Positions 1 through 9,739 of a stretch of 37,899 nt of DNA are shown here, piece by piece; the stretch's first letter is position 1, and the number at the start of each line of letters is the position of its first letter. The position numbers and the translations under genes were made by a program. The notes beneath the pieces are model-generated. The model searched no databases, was not told the DNA's origin, and saw nothing but the letters and a program-made list of their open reading frames with translations. Origin of the DNA: Gammaproteobacteria bacterium (GTDB taxonomy: Bacteria; Pseudomonadota; Gammaproteobacteria; UBA6429; Thiohalophilaceae); contig JAFLJQ010000103.1 in the NCBI GenBank assembly GCA_022712915.1, forward strand, positions 1 to 37,899. Reading direction: 5' to 3'.

Positions 1-3
1 TAA

Positions 4-144
4 GGGCACCTCTAATAATTCGCTAAAGCCGTGCTGGCGGCGTTGCAAAGGGGCTCAAAATGCTCATTTACTGCGTGTAAACTGCGCTTTTTCGCCCCTT
101 TGTGCCTTGCCATCATCGTCTTAATCGAATTATTAGAGGCAGCC
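4..144. mobile_element. MITE family A, copy 1 (variant interior)
   Basis: The ends are inverted repeats (GGGCACCTCTAATAATTCG on the left; its near reverse complement at about 126-144). TTAA follows at 145-148 and TAA precedes at 1-3, which fits a 4-bp TTAA duplication cut by the window start. The interior differs from the other family A copies: it carries a nested palindrome (CAAAGGGGC ... GCCCCTTTG) with the ATGCTCA core seen in the palindromes at 31.4-32.9 kb. It lies just downstream of pilR and encodes nothing. Confidence 0.7.
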
Positions 145-153
145 TTAAGTTTT

Positions 154-1536
154 TTATTCAATCCTGAGTTTTTTGATACGGTAGCGCATGGCGCGGAATG
201 ATATGCCTAGCAGTTTTGCAGCGGCAGTTTTGTTGTAGCGGGTTTGTTGCAGGGCCCTGATGATTTCTTCTCGTTCGGTATTTTCCAGTATCGGGTTAAG
301 GCCAAGGGGTTTTGTAGAGGTTTTTTTATTTGTCAGTGAGTAATTATTTATTCCTGCTGTATTACCTTCAGGTAATTGCAAATCCTCTGTGCTGATTAGA
401 TCGCTCTCACACAGGGTCATGGCCCGTTCGAGTATATTTTCCAGTTCTCGAACATTGCCAGGGAAGGGATATTTTATTAGGGCCTCCATGGCGGGACGTT
501 GCAGCGACGGGATTTTAGTTTTCCAGGTGGTGGCAATACGTTTAATAAAGTATCTGGTTAGCATGGGAATGTCTTCTGGTCTTTCTCGCAGGCCTGGCAC
601 GTGGAGTGTGATCACATTGATGCGATAAAATAGATCCTGACGAAATTGCCCACCTTTGGTCAGTTGTTCAAGGTCTTTATGGGTGGCGCTGAGGATGCGC
701 ACGTCGATGGGGATTTCGCGTTGTTCACCGATAGGGCGGATGGCCTTTTCTTGAACGGCGCGGAGTAGTTTTACTTGCATGGACAGGGGTAAGTCTGCCA
801 CTTCATCGAGGAACAAGGTGCCGCCGTTGGCGGCTTGAAACAGGCCTTGTTTGTCTGATACGGCACCAGTGAAACTGCCTTTTTTGTGGCCGAAGAATTC
901 ACTCTCCATTAATTCACCGGGGATGGCTCCACAATTGACCGGGATGAAAGGTTTGTCGGCCCGTGGGCCTTGTTTGTGTATTAACTGCGCGACCAGTTCC
1001 TTGCCCACCCCCGATTCACCGCTGATGTAGACCGGTGCCTGGCTGCGGGATAATTTTCCGATGGTTTTGCAGGTTTGCCGGATGGCCGGTGAGTTGCCCA
1101 GTAGTTCTGGTTCGCTCAGAGTCTCTACTGGTTTTTGTTCATTTGATAGTCGTAAGGCTGTTTCTACCAGGTTGCGCAGGATTTGCAGATCGACTGGTTT
1201 GGAAACAAAGTCAAAGGCCCCGGCCTTGAGTGCCTCAATGGCGGACTGCATATTGCCATGGGCTGTTATGACGGCGACAGGCAGGTTGGAGTGTTGTTGC
1301 TGAATCTCGCGTACCAGATCGATACCACTGCCATCGGGTAGGCGCATATCTGTCAGGCAGAGATCATATTTATTTTTCGCTAGTGATGCCCGTGCCTGTT
1401 GCAGATCGGCGGCACTGGTGGTTTCTATGTCCATGCGGGAGAGGGTGATCTCCAATAGTTCACGAATGTCTGGCTCGTCATCGACGATCAAAGCCGTGTT
1501 AATTTTATGGCTTGCTGTGTCCATTGCCTTATTCAT
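154..1536 (-). CDS. pilR: PilR, sigma-54-dependent response regulator
   Basis: NtrC-type activator of 460 residues, full length. The N-terminal receiver (about 13-125) has the acidic pair D19-D20 and phosphoacceptor D63 (LTDMRLP). The AAA+ domain (about 145-385) shows Walker A GESGVGKE, a sigma-54 contact loop of the form GSFTGA instead of GAFTGA, and Walker B GGTLFLDE. The C-terminus (TRYNKTAAAKLLGISFRAMR) is a Fis-type helix-turn-helix. In type IV pilus systems PilR activates pilA with RNA polymerase sigma-54. Its ATG overlaps the pilS stop by one base (TAATG), so the pair is translationally coupled. The pil assignment rests on this pairing and on the PP0621 and bamD neighbours; no pilin gene is in the window. 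Confidence 0.88.
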   Translation of the reverse strand: MNKAMDTASHKINTALIVDDEPDIRELLEITLSRMDIETTSAADLQQARASLAKNKYDLCLTDMRLPDGSGIDLVREIQQQHSNLPVAVITAHGNMQSAIEALKAGAFDFVSKPVDLQILRNLVETALRLSNEQKPVETLSEPELLGNSPAIRQTCKTIGKLSRSQAPVYISGESGVGKELVAQLIHKQGPRADKPFIPVNCGAIPGELMESEFFGHKKGSFTGAVSDKQGLFQAANGGTLFLDEVADLPLSMQVKLLRAVQEKAIRPIGEQREIPIDVRILSATHKDLEQLTKGGQFRQDLFYRINVITLHVPGLRERPEDIPMLTRYFIKRIATTWKTKIPSLQRPAMEALIKYPFPGNVRELENILERAMTLCESDLISTEDLQLPEGNTAGINNYSLTNKKTSTKPLGLNPILENTEREEIIRALQQTRYNKTAAAKLLGISFRAMRYRIKKLRIE

Positions 1537-3152
1537 TAATTTATATTTCTACGGGGATCTTGAAAGCTGATCCGAAAACAAGCACCACCTGTAGGGATAA
1601 AAATATAATTCAGCTGTGCCTGATTAGATTCGGCCAGTTGGCGGGAAATATAAAGGCCTAAGCCTGTTCCATTTGTTGCTGAGGTAAAGAATGGCTCAAA
1701 AATATGGGGGATATCTTCGGTTGGGATGCCCTGCCCGTGATCGATCACGTCCAGGAAGGGGCGATTCGAGCCGGAGCTAATACCACCGCGCAGTTCAATT
1801 TTGCAGTCGGCGCTATGCCGCAAAGCGTTGTCACACAGGTTAACCAATATTTGTCGCAAGTGGTGGCTATCAAAACGTATTTGAATCTCTTCGGGTTGAA
1901 TATCAATCAGCATACTGCCTGTAGCCAGTGTTTGACCTAACTGATAATCGGGAATAAATTTTTGTAAAAAGTCTTTTAAGTCAATGAGTTCTATATGGTG
2001 AGGATCACGCCGACTCACTTGCATGATGTTTTCTACTATCGTATTCAAACGGCTGGTGTTATCAGCAATGATTTGTGTGAGTCGATGATCTTTATTATCA
2101 AGTTTGTCTGACTCGGATAATAACTGCCCGGCATGGCTGATGGCTCCCAACGGGTTACGTATCTCATGGGCAATACTGGCGGTTAGTCTGCCAAGGGATG
2201 CTAGCTGTAATTGCTGTGCCTGTTGTGCGGTGGCGGAAATATCTTCCAGAAAGATTAATATGCCCTGATGATCCTGACCGAGGCGTGCAAAGCGCGGCTG
2301 GATATCGGTGTGGGTAGAGACGGGCTTGCTATGCTGGTGTTGGGTGAAGGGATCATTTTTCCATGTCACCAGTCGTTCAAGCAGTTCTTTAGACAAATGG
2401 GACAGACGTGTGGTGGTGTTGGGTGAGGGGGTGCCGAGCATTTGTCGGGCCGATTTGTTGATCAGGCGTATGGTTAGATCTTCATCAACTACGATGACCC
2501 CGGTTTGCATTCGTTGAATCACATGCTCGGTCAATTGGGCCATATTGGCCAGATCGATACTTTGCTTTTGTGCCAGGGCCTCACTCTCCTGGATGCGCCG
2601 TGACAGGATGATAGCCAGCAGGGAGGTGGCAAAAAAAGTAATGCCTAGAATACCGGTTTGTAGAAAAGCATTATCAGCTTTGCTGTCACCAAGCTGTGTT
2701 AAGCCATGTTCGATTAGAATGGCAATGGAGGCAAGGGCGGCAGGCAGGAAAGCTGCCCGGCCGGAGAGCAGGATGCTGCCGCAGACAATTGATATCACCA
2801 TTAATGAGCCCAGGCCACTGCTTATCCCACCACTGGCATGCATTAAGCTCGTTACAAATATAATATCAATGCAAATATTAAGGTATATTTGGACTAACAG
2901 GCCAGAGCGATGTTGATGGATTTTCGACTGGATGATGACAGCGGTTACAAAATAGAATGCTGATGTAGTGATGAATAGTGCAGGATTGTGACTGCCCAGT
3001 GGTTTGAAGAGTAAATCGCTAAAATAAAGGAATACCAATAGCAGGGAAAGGGCAAGACGATAGTAATTCAGTAGATAAATGGGGCGCCATGAGGCCGGTT
3101 GTGCGTTATCCCTGTCCAGCTTGTTATTTTGATTGAGTAGGTAGCTAGACAT
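1536..3152 (-). CDS. pilS: PilS, membrane sensor histidine kinase
   Basis: A protein of 538 residues. About five or six hydrophobic segments lie in residues 25-185, followed by a PAS-like region (about 205-310, MQTGVIVVDEDLTIRLINKSA) and a HisKA domain with the H-box ASIAHEIRNPLG. The C-terminal ATPase has N-box LVNLCDNALRHS, DHGQGIP and GTGLGLYISRQL. It is the probable partner kinase of PilR, encoded directly downstream. A PAS sensor behind a multi-helix membrane anchor is the usual PilS layout. The ATG at 3152 fits family length, and the 36-bp gap to the PP0621-family gene upstream suggests one transcript of three genes. Confidence 0.87.
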   Translation of the reverse strand: MSSYLLNQNNKLDRDNAQPASWRPIYLLNYYRLALSLLLVFLYFSDLLFKPLGSHNPALFITTSAFYFVTAVIIQSKIHQHRSGLLVQIYLNICIDIIFVTSLMHASGGISSGLGSLMVISIVCGSILLSGRAAFLPAALASIAILIEHGLTQLGDSKADNAFLQTGILGITFFATSLLAIILSRRIQESEALAQKQSIDLANMAQLTEHVIQRMQTGVIVVDEDLTIRLINKSARQMLGTPSPNTTTRLSHLSKELLERLVTWKNDPFTQHQHSKPVSTHTDIQPRFARLGQDHQGILIFLEDISATAQQAQQLQLASLGRLTASIAHEIRNPLGAISHAGQLLSESDKLDNKDHRLTQIIADNTSRLNTIVENIMQVSRRDPHHIELIDLKDFLQKFIPDYQLGQTLATGSMLIDIQPEEIQIRFDSHHLRQILVNLCDNALRHSADCKIELRGGISSGSNRPFLDVIDHGQGIPTEDIPHIFEPFFTSATNGTGLGLYISRQLAESNQAQLNYIFIPTGGACFRISFQDPRRNIN

Positions 3153-3188
3153 GGCAAGGGCGTTGGGATCCTTATAGCTGGGTTGTTG

Positions 3189-3425
3189 TCAGGGCTCCTT
3201 CTCGTTATGAAGTTGCCGGTGTTTCTGACTACAGTAATACTGGTTATCGGTCTTAACGGCCTCATGTTTAGGAATATGCAGTCCGCAGTGCTGGCAGCGA
3301 ACCACGGTCTCAATATGCCCCTGTTTGTTTTTTTTGTTGATCTGAGACTGGTTGATCCGGTTTCTTATCATGCGTAGCAGCAGCCAGATGAGCAGAGCGG
3401 TGATTAGGATGTGTATCAGTGTCAT
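3189..3425 (-). CDS. PP0621-family small membrane/zinc-ribbon-like protein
   Basis: A 78-residue protein with one N-terminal transmembrane helix (LIHILITALLIWLLLRMI), a basic linker, and a cysteine-histidine pattern CQHCGLHIPKHEA ... YYCSQKHRQLH resembling a small zinc ribbon. This matches the conserved short gene often found directly upstream of pilS in gammaproteobacteria (PP0621 family). Its biochemical role is unknown. It is probably the first gene of the PP0621-pilS-pilR operon, and it is divergent from nadE with about 100 bp between the starts. Confidence 0.75.
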   Translation of the reverse strand: MTLIHILITALLIWLLLRMIRNRINQSQINKKNKQGHIETVVRCQHCGLHIPKHEAVKTDNQYYCSQKHRQLHNEKEP

Positions 3426-3529
3426 AGTTAGTGTATTCGGGTAAAATCGTATTTTTCTGAAACTGGGTAATGGCCGGTTAGGGTTGCGCCATTATAGTCC
3501 AAATTATCTGTCAGTGTCTGGAGTGGTTT

Positions 3530-5191
3530 TTGGCTAAACAAGACAATCAGCAAGTGGTTTTACGCGTTGCGATGGCACAAATCAATGTCATGGTGGGGGA
3601 TATCGAGGCCAATGCCGCCAGCATCATTAATGCTTGTATAGAGGCCAAACAGAGACTTAATGCCGATCTCATCCTGTTTCCTGAATTGGTGCTGATTGGT
3701 TATCCACCGGAAGATCTGTTGTTAAGGCCGGGCCTGCATGATCGGATTCTGCAAGGGCTGGAGCAAATCAAACAACAGGTTAGTGGCATTGACATTGTGT
3801 TGGGCTATCCATGCCAAACGACTACAGGTTTATATAATGCCGCCTCCTTAATTCGAGATGGTGAGATTATGGCCACTTACCATAAGCAACACCTGCCAAA
3901 TTACAGTGTTTTTGATGAAAAACGCTATTTTGTCGCGGGTGGTACAGCCTGTGTTGTTAATGTTAAAGGAATTCGGGTTGCTATAACCATTTGTGAAGAT
4001 ATCTGGAACCCAGGGCCGGTGAATCAGGCCGCAGATGAGGGCGCGCAGCTTATACTTAATCTGAATGCCTCCCCCTTTCATATTGACAAGGGTGCTGAGC
4101 GAGAGGCTGCCCTGGCGGATAGAGTGTCCGAGGCCGGTATCCCTATAGTCTATGTCAACCTGATCGGCGGTCAGGATGAACTGGTGTTTGATGGCAATTC
4201 TTTTGTTATGAACGGCAGGGGGGAAGTGACGCAGCGACTGGCTGCTTTTAGCACGGGAATTTATGCGGTCGATTTTGTGCAGCTTGATGATCGAATTGAA
4301 CCGCTACCCGCAGATATTGCACCTGCATTGGGGAGTGTTGTTAGTGTCTATCAGACTTTGGTGCTCGGGGTGCGTGATTATATCAGCAAGAATGGTTTCA
4401 GTGGTGCTGTGGTGGGTTTGTCTGGAGGCATCGATTCTGCGCTGACTGTGGCGATAGCCGTGGATGCTATTGGGCCTGATCGGGTTGAGGGAGTGTCCAT
4501 GCCCTCGCAATATACCGCTGACATGAGTAATGAGGATGCCCGCCTGGAAGCGGAGTGGTTGGGGATTGATTTTCAAACCATCCCTATTGCGTCTGTGTTC
4601 AATAGTTTTCTTGATTTGTTAAAAGAGGAGTTTGCCGGTTTACCTATTGATACTACCGAAGAAAATATTCAGGCCCGTTGCCGGGGTGTTTTACTGATGG
4701 CTGTGTCGAATAAAAAGGGCAAGATTGTTCTTACAACAGGTAACAAGAGTGAAATGGCTGTAGGGTATGCCACACTGTATGGTGACATGGCAGGAGGCTA
4801 TGCAGTATTGAAAGATGTGCCCAAAATTTTGGTTTATCAACTGGCGGAGTATCGCAATACTCTGGGGCAGGTGATCCCGCAACGGGTCATTGATCGGCCA
4901 CCGTCTGCTGAGTTGGCACTGGATCAACAGGATACCGACAGTCTGCCACCTTATGACATCCTTGATGTTATTCTGGAAATGTATGTGGAGCAGGATAAGG
5001 ATGTCGATGATATTGTCGCGACAGGTTATGATGCTGATATAGTGCGCAAGGTAGTGGGGATGGTGGATCGAAATGAGTATAAACGCCGCCAGGCTGCACC
5101 GGGTGTGAGGATTACGCAGCGGGCCTTTGGCCGTGACCGGCGATACCCTATTACTTCCGGCTATGGTAAGGTTCGACTAAACAATAATTAG
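3530..5191 (+). CDS. nadE: Glutamine-dependent NAD+ synthase
   Basis: Converts deamido-NAD+ to NAD+ using ATP and glutamine. The 553 residues combine an N-terminal nitrilase-type amidase (about 10-260), with catalytic triad E52 (FPELVL), K119 (YHKQHLPNY) and C155 (ITICEDIW), and a C-terminal synthetase with the ATP loop SGGIDSA. This is the long, two-domain form that makes its own ammonia. The start is TTG at 3530, six bases after GGAG (3520-3523); the next in-frame ATG (3572) would trim into the first beta strand of the amidase. It is followed 30 bp later by glnB, so the two are probably cotranscribed. Confidence 0.93.
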   Translation: MAKQDNQQVVLRVAMAQINVMVGDIEANAASIINACIEAKQRLNADLILFPELVLIGYPPEDLLLRPGLHDRILQGLEQIKQQVSGIDIVLGYPCQTTTGLYNAASLIRDGEIMATYHKQHLPNYSVFDEKRYFVAGGTACVVNVKGIRVAITICEDIWNPGPVNQAADEGAQLILNLNASPFHIDKGAEREAALADRVSEAGIPIVYVNLIGGQDELVFDGNSFVMNGRGEVTQRLAAFSTGIYAVDFVQLDDRIEPLPADIAPALGSVVSVYQTLVLGVRDYISKNGFSGAVVGLSGGIDSALTVAIAVDAIGPDRVEGVSMPSQYTADMSNEDARLEAEWLGIDFQTIPIASVFNSFLDLLKEEFAGLPIDTTEENIQARCRGVLLMAVSNKKGKIVLTTGNKSEMAVGYATLYGDMAGGYAVLKDVPKILVYQLAEYRNTLGQVIPQRVIDRPPSAELALDQQDTDSLPPYDILDVILEMYVEQDKDVDDIVATGYDADIVRKVVGMVDRNEYKRRQAAPGVRITQRAFGRDRRYPITSGYGKVRLNNN

Positions 5192-5560
<369 letters not shown>

Positions 5561-5565
5561 TTTAA

Positions 5566-5675
5566 GGGCACTTTTATAAATGCACTTTTCATCCAAGGGG
5601 CACAAGTCCGCGATAGCGGCGTCAGCGCCGTGCTTCCTTGCTCTTACGAAAAAATCATTATTTATAGAAGCGTCC
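5566..5675. mobile_element. MITE family A, copy 2 (short form)
   Basis: A 110-bp element beginning GGGCACTTTTATAAATG and ending TTTATAGAAGCGTCC, an imperfect inverted repeat. It is bounded by a perfect TTAA duplication (5562-5565 and 5576-like right copy at 5676-5679). The interior carries the family string GGGGCACAAGTCCGCGATAG. It is noncoding and sits just after glnB. Confidence 0.82.
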
Positions 5676-5722
5676 TTAAGTCTCTGAAGTTGTTTTAAAA
5701 ACACTACTGTTTAACCGTTAAG

Positions 5723-5775
5723 GCCGCAAAAATATGCGATGTTTTAATGCGTTTTACTTTGTGTTTTTTTGCGGC
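5723..5775. repeat. Inverted repeat between glnB and bamD
   Basis: GCCGCAAAAA (5723-5732) pairs with TTTTTGCGGC (5766-5775) across a 33-base loop, between two convergent genes. The loop is long for an intrinsic terminator, so a terminator role is uncertain. Confidence 0.4.
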
Positions 5776-5850
5776 TTATCCTGTTTTATCTTGCCCGTGC
5801 ACCGATAGGCGCTCATTAAAAAAAGCAGTTTGAGTTGCTGTGCGGTGCCT

Positions 5851-5880
5851 GGTGGGTTATGCAACAAATGCTAACCCACC
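5851..5880. repeat. Palindromic extragenic hairpin
   Basis: GGTGGGTTA (5851-5859) pairs perfectly with TAACCCACC (5872-5880) over a 12-base loop. The motif resembles widespread extragenic palindromes of the form GGTGGGTTA...TAACCCACC. It lies between the convergent glnB and bamD genes and may act as a bidirectional terminator, though no clear T-tract follows. Confidence 0.5.
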
Positions 5881-5943
5881 CTGCATTTTAGGTTTTAGTA
5901 TGCGTTATTCGGGGGTTAATTAAATAACCCGCTGTGATGAGAT

Positions 5944-6717
5944 TTATTTGTTTGTTTTTAACTGTGTTAGTTCCGGGTGTTCCGGGTGGTTTACTTCCAG
6001 TATGCGTAAGGCATCTTTGGCCAGTTCTGGCATGTCAATTTTCCGATAGGATTTGACCATTAAGGCTAATGCATCGGCTACGGCCGGGGCGCGTTGGTAG
6101 TTTTCGACGACATATTTACCGCGATTGGCCGCAGCAATATAAGCGTCACGTTCAAAATAGAATTTTGCGGCGTGGACTTCATAGGTGGCCAGATTATTAC
6201 GTAAGTGAGTCATACGTTGCACTGTGTCACGTGCATAACGGCTCTTGGGAAATTTTCTGACTAGTTCTGCAAAATACTGAAAAGAGCGGCGGGATGATTT
6301 AGGATCGCGTTCGGTTTTATCTTGACCAAAGGTTTCACCCAGAGAGCTTTTGGTAATATCAAAGCTGGCCAAACCCCGTAGATAATAGAGGTAATCTACA
6401 TTGGGGTGGTTGGGGTGTAACTTGATAAAGCGTTCTGCTGCCAGAATGGCTGTTTCTGTTTCATCAAATTTGTAATAGGCATAGGCGATTTCCATTTGTG
6501 CCCGGGTCGCATAGTTGCCATAGGGGAAACGGGATTCCAGTTTTTCATAAAATTGGATGGCGGTTTCATAATTACCATCTAGCAGGCTGGTTTTGGCTTC
6601 TTTATAGATCTCGGCCGCATTCAGGCCGGATGTGGGGTCATCAGGGTCTCCTGTGCTGGCACAACCACTGAGGATAAACATGCTGGTAATCAAAATAAGC
6701 AGTAAACGTAGATTCAT
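5944..6717 (-). CDS. bamD: BamD outer membrane assembly lipoprotein
   Basis: An essential lipoprotein of the BAM complex that inserts beta-barrel proteins into the outer membrane. The 257-residue protein has a lipoprotein signal peptide ending in the lipobox LSGC (C19), followed by TPR-like helical repeats: AAEIYKEAKTSLLDGNYETA, YATRAQMEIAYAYYKFDE, and the typical VDYLYYLRGLA segment. The length is normal for the family. It is transcribed away from rluD; this bamD/rluD divergence is conserved in gammaproteobacteria. Confidence 0.93.
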   Translation of the reverse strand: MNLRLLLILITSMFILSGCASTGDPDDPTSGLNAAEIYKEAKTSLLDGNYETAIQFYEKLESRFPYGNYATRAQMEIAYAYYKFDETETAILAAERFIKLHPNHPNVDYLYYLRGLASFDITKSSLGETFGQDKTERDPKSSRRSFQYFAELVRKFPKSRYARDTVQRMTHLRNNLATYEVHAAKFYFERDAYIAAANRGKYVVENYQRAPAVADALALMVKSYRKIDMPELAKDALRILEVNHPEHPELTQLKTNK

Positions 6718-6735
6718 TGTATTTTTTCTTTAATA

Positions 6736-6766
6736 TTGACCTTGAACATAAGTTGGACAGTATACT
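6736..6766 (+). promoter_or_regulatory. Possible sigma-70 promoter for rluD-pgeF
   Basis: TTGACC (6736-6741) and TATACT (6761-6766) lie in the short bamD-rluD divergent gap. The 19-base spacing is longer than the preferred 17, so this is a weak call. Confidence 0.3.
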
Positions 6767-6803
6767 CTGCTTGTATGACCGAATAAATTGCTGATTGTTT
6801 CCT

Positions 6804-7787
6804 ATGACCGAAATTTCAACTCAAATTTTAACTCAATCCATCCCTGAGACAATGGTTGGTATGCGGCTGGATCAGGTTTTGGCCGAATTGTTTAGCCAAT
6901 ATTCCCGAGCCAGGCTCCAAAAATGGATTAAACAGGGGGATGTGGTGGTCGATGGTCGCCAGATGCGGCCACGAGATAAAGTCCTGGGTGGGGAGGAGGT
7001 GGTGGTTACGGTCAAGACCGAGCAGGAAACCCGCTTTGTGGCCCAGCCCATTGAACTGGCCATTGTTTACGAAGATGAGCAGATCCTGGTGATTAACAAA
7101 CCGGCCGGGTTGGTGGTTCACCCGGCAGCAGGTAATCCAGATGGCACCATGCTGAATGCCTTGTTGCACCATGCCCCTGAATTGGCTCATGTGCCCCGAG
7201 CCGGGATCGTGCATCGGCTGGATAAGGATACCAGTGGTTTGTTAGTGGTGGCCCGCACTCTGGAGGCACAAACTGCCCTGGTGGTGCAACTTCAGGCCCG
7301 TGAATTTCTGCGTGAATACGAGACCGTGGTGAGTGGTGTTATGACCGCAGGGGGGAGTGTGGATGTCCCCATCGGTCGCCATCCGGTGCAGCGCAAGCGC
7401 ATGGCCGTGGTTACCCATGGTGGCAAACCGGCTATTAGCCACTACCGGGTGCAGGAACGATTTCGCGCCCACACCTATGTTAGTGTCCGGCTTGATACGG
7501 GTCGTACTCACCAGATTCGGGTTCACATGGCACACATCCATTATCCTATTGTGGGTGATCCAACTTACGGTGGGCGACTAAAAATTCCCAAACAATGTAG
7601 CGAGGGACTGATCCTGCAATTGCGGGGTTTCAGACGGCAGGCCCTGCATGCCCGTCATTTGGGCATAGTCCACCCCAGTACGGGGGTGGCCATGGATTGG
7701 ACATTGCCGACGCCGGGAGACATACAGGCCCTGCTCGACAGTTTGCGGGAAGATCACTCCCTAATAGAGAAGGAAGGCCGTAGATGA
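6804..7787 (+). CDS. rluD: 23S rRNA pseudouridine synthase RluD
   Basis: Makes pseudouridines in helix 69 of 23S rRNA. The N-terminal S4 RNA-binding domain (GMRLDQVLAELFSQYSRARL) is followed by an RluA-type catalytic domain with VINKPAGLVVHP and the active-site motif HRLDKDTSGLLVVA, then LDTGRTHQIRVH. I use the ATG at 6804; an in-frame TTG at 6795 would add three residues, and neither has a clear Shine-Dalgarno. Its stop overlaps the pgeF start (ATGA), so the two are coupled. RluD rather than RluC is supported by its position beside bamD and pgeF. Confidence 0.9.
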   Translation: MTEISTQILTQSIPETMVGMRLDQVLAELFSQYSRARLQKWIKQGDVVVDGRQMRPRDKVLGGEEVVVTVKTEQETRFVAQPIELAIVYEDEQILVINKPAGLVVHPAAGNPDGTMLNALLHHAPELAHVPRAGIVHRLDKDTSGLLVVARTLEAQTALVVQLQAREFLREYETVVSGVMTAGGSVDVPIGRHPVQRKRMAVVTHGGKPAISHYRVQERFRAHTYVSVRLDTGRTHQIRVHMAHIHYPIVGDPTYGGRLKIPKQCSEGLILQLRGFRRQALHARHLGIVHPSTGVAMDWTLPTPGDIQALLDSLREDHSLIEKEGRR

Positions 7788-8545
7788 GCCAGGCATTGGA
7801 CATGCAAATAGGTTGGTTGGCAGCGAGTTGGCCTGCTCCGGTGCATATTCGAGCAGGCACTACTCAGCGTAGCACGGGGCTAAGTCAGCCCCCCTATGAC
7901 CATTTTAATCTCGCTCTGCATGTTGGGGATGATGCCAATACGGTGCTGGCCAATCGGGCCTTGCTGATGTCTGATCGGCAATTGCCTGCTGAACCCTGTT
8001 GGTTGGAGCAGGTGCATGGCGTGGCTGTAGTCGATGCAAGTTGCCAAAGTGAAGTGGTGCAGGCCGATGCCTCGTATAGCCATGAACCTGATAAGGTCTG
8101 TGCCGTGATGACGGCCGATTGTCTGCCGGTGTTGTTCTGCAATCGGCAGGGGACAACGGTTGCAGCGGCCCACGCTGGTTGGCGTGGTTTGGCTGATGGG
8201 GTGTTGGAAGTAACCATCGAGCAAGCCGGATTGATCCCGGCTGATACCCTTGTTTGGTTGGGTCCTGGAATTGGGGCCACGGTCTATGAGGTGGGTGAAG
8301 AGGTCAAGCAGGCTTTTTTGCAACAACCTATGCATGATGAATCCGCCTTTGTCTCAAATGGCCCCGGCAAGGTCTTGATGGATATGCTTGTCCTGGCTCG
8401 TCAACGTCTGCATGCGGTGGGGATTCGCGCTATTTATGGCGGTGAACTCTGTAGCTATAGCTTGCCTGAGCAGTTTTATTCCTACCGCCGCGACGGAAGA
8501 ACCGGACGTATGGCCAGCTTGATCTGGATGGATAATCTGGCTTGA
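7784..8545 (+). CDS. pgeF: PgeF/YfiH family purine nucleoside phosphorylase-like protein
   Basis: A 253-residue DUF152/YfiH protein. Members have been reported as peptidoglycan editing factor and as multifunctional purine nucleoside phosphorylases/laccases. The zinc-binding pattern is visible: VHG in LEQVHGVAVVDA, C in TADCLPVLFC and H in AAAHAGWRGLADGV. The C-terminus has SYRRDGRTGRMASLIW. It begins at the ATGA overlap with rluD and is probably cotranscribed. A MITE begins at the base after its stop; the stop codon lies inside the left TTGA duplication, so the gene looks undamaged. Confidence 0.9.
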   Translation: MSQALDMQIGWLAASWPAPVHIRAGTTQRSTGLSQPPYDHFNLALHVGDDANTVLANRALLMSDRQLPAEPCWLEQVHGVAVVDASCQSEVVQADASYSHEPDKVCAVMTADCLPVLFCNRQGTTVAAAHAGWRGLADGVLEVTIEQAGLIPADTLVWLGPGIGATVYEVGEEVKQAFLQQPMHDESAFVSNGPGKVLMDMLVLARQRLHAVGIRAIYGGELCSYSLPEQFYSYRRDGRTGRMASLIWMDNLA

Positions 8546-8813
8546 GGGTACTTCTAAAAATTCAATCAAGCAGATGATGGTAAGGCAAAAACAACGACAA
8601 AATCATCAGGAATGATTTTGGACATGCAATAGCATGGCCCCGAAGGGGCTCATCATAGGGATGTGATGAGCAAAAAGCGCAGTTTTGTACATGGATGACC
8701 TTATTTCGCGAAGCCCACGGATGGGCGAGAGCGAATCATTTTCATGTAAATGAGTATTTTGAGCTTGTTTTTAGCGCAGCCAACGCTGCTTCAGTGGATT
8801 TTTAGACGTGCCC
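8546..8813. mobile_element. MITE family A, copy 3 (variant interior)
   Basis: A 268-bp element with ends GGGTACTTCTAAAAAT and ATTTTTAGACGTGCCC, bounded by perfect TTGA duplications (8542-8545 and 8814-8817). The interior is unlike the other copies and contains smaller palindromes (GGCCCCGAAGGGGCTCATCAT and a GCCCACGGATGGGC hairpin). It is noncoding. The 8814-8910 remainder before the ZIP gene may hold its promoter. Confidence 0.78.
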
Positions 8814-8910
8814 TTGAATACATCACACTGATAATGCTGGCAAGACTCAACTTCAGGTATGATGTGCGGCCTGACTAAATCACATATTATTAATTTTAAG
8901 AACAATACCT

Positions 8911-9720
8911 ATGGAACTGCTTACCTGGATCATACTGTTTAGCCTGCTGGGCGGTGTCTTGAGCGTCCTGGCGGCATCCGTGTTTTTGTTGATACCGGAA
9001 CCCTGGCGCAGTCGGATGTTGCCTCACTCGGTAAGCTTTGCTATTGGAGCCCTACTTGGGGCTGCCTTTCTGGGGTTGTTGCCCCATGCTATCAATAGTG
9101 AACCGAGGGTTGATGCCCATGATTTGGGCTTGACTGTACTACTGGGAATGCTGTCATTTTTTATACTGGAAAAAATGGTCATCTGGCGTCACTGTCACTC
9201 GACCCATTGTGAGGCCCATGACCCTCATGATCCCGATGCCCCCCCAAACCAGCACAGCCATAATGATGAACACAAGGCCGCCGGTAGCCTGATCCTGATT
9301 GGTGATGGCTTACACAACCTTGTCGATGGGGTGTTGATTGCAGCGGCCTTTATGACCGACATTCATCTTGGTGTGGTGACCAGTCTGGCCGTTGCCACAC
9401 ATGAAATTCCACAAGAGATCGGTGACTTTGCCGTGTTGTTGAATAATGGCTTTAGTCGCGCCAAGGCACTTTGGTATAACGTCCTGGTCAGTCTGACTAC
9501 GGTCGTGGGTGCCTTGTTGGCTTATTATAGCCTTGCAGGCATGACGCAGATCTTGCCTTATATTCTGGCCATTGCGGCGGCAAGTTTTATCTATATTGCT
9601 GTGGCTGATCTGATACCTGGATTACACAAACGCACCCAGTTATCAGCTACAGTGCAGCAGGTTGTGTTGATTGCTGCGGGGGTATTGATTATTTATTTAG
9701 CTCACTCAACCCTGCATTAA
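8911..9720 (+). CDS. ZIP-family divalent metal transporter
   Basis: An inner-membrane transporter of 269 residues with about eight hydrophobic segments. The ZIP metal-site motifs are present: helix IV GDGLHNLVDGV (H135, N136, D139) and helix V ATHEIPQEIGD (H164, E165, E169). The cytosolic loop between TM3 and TM4 (about 93-121) is rich in histidine and acidic residues (HCHSTHCEAHDPHDPD), a typical metal-sensing or loading loop. The likely substrate is zinc or iron, but the sequence does not settle this. It is followed 19 bp later by an acyltransferase gene. Confidence 0.88.
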   Translation: MELLTWIILFSLLGGVLSVLAASVFLLIPEPWRSRMLPHSVSFAIGALLGAAFLGLLPHAINSEPRVDAHDLGLTVLLGMLSFFILEKMVIWRHCHSTHCEAHDPHDPDAPPNQHSHNDEHKAAGSLILIGDGLHNLVDGVLIAAAFMTDIHLGVVTSLAVATHEIPQEIGDFAVLLNNGFSRAKALWYNVLVSLTTVVGALLAYYSLAGMTQILPYILAIAAASFIYIAVADLIPGLHKRTQLSATVQQVVLIAAGVLIIYLAHSTLH

Positions 9721-9739
9721 AGTCTATGGTTGAGGATAT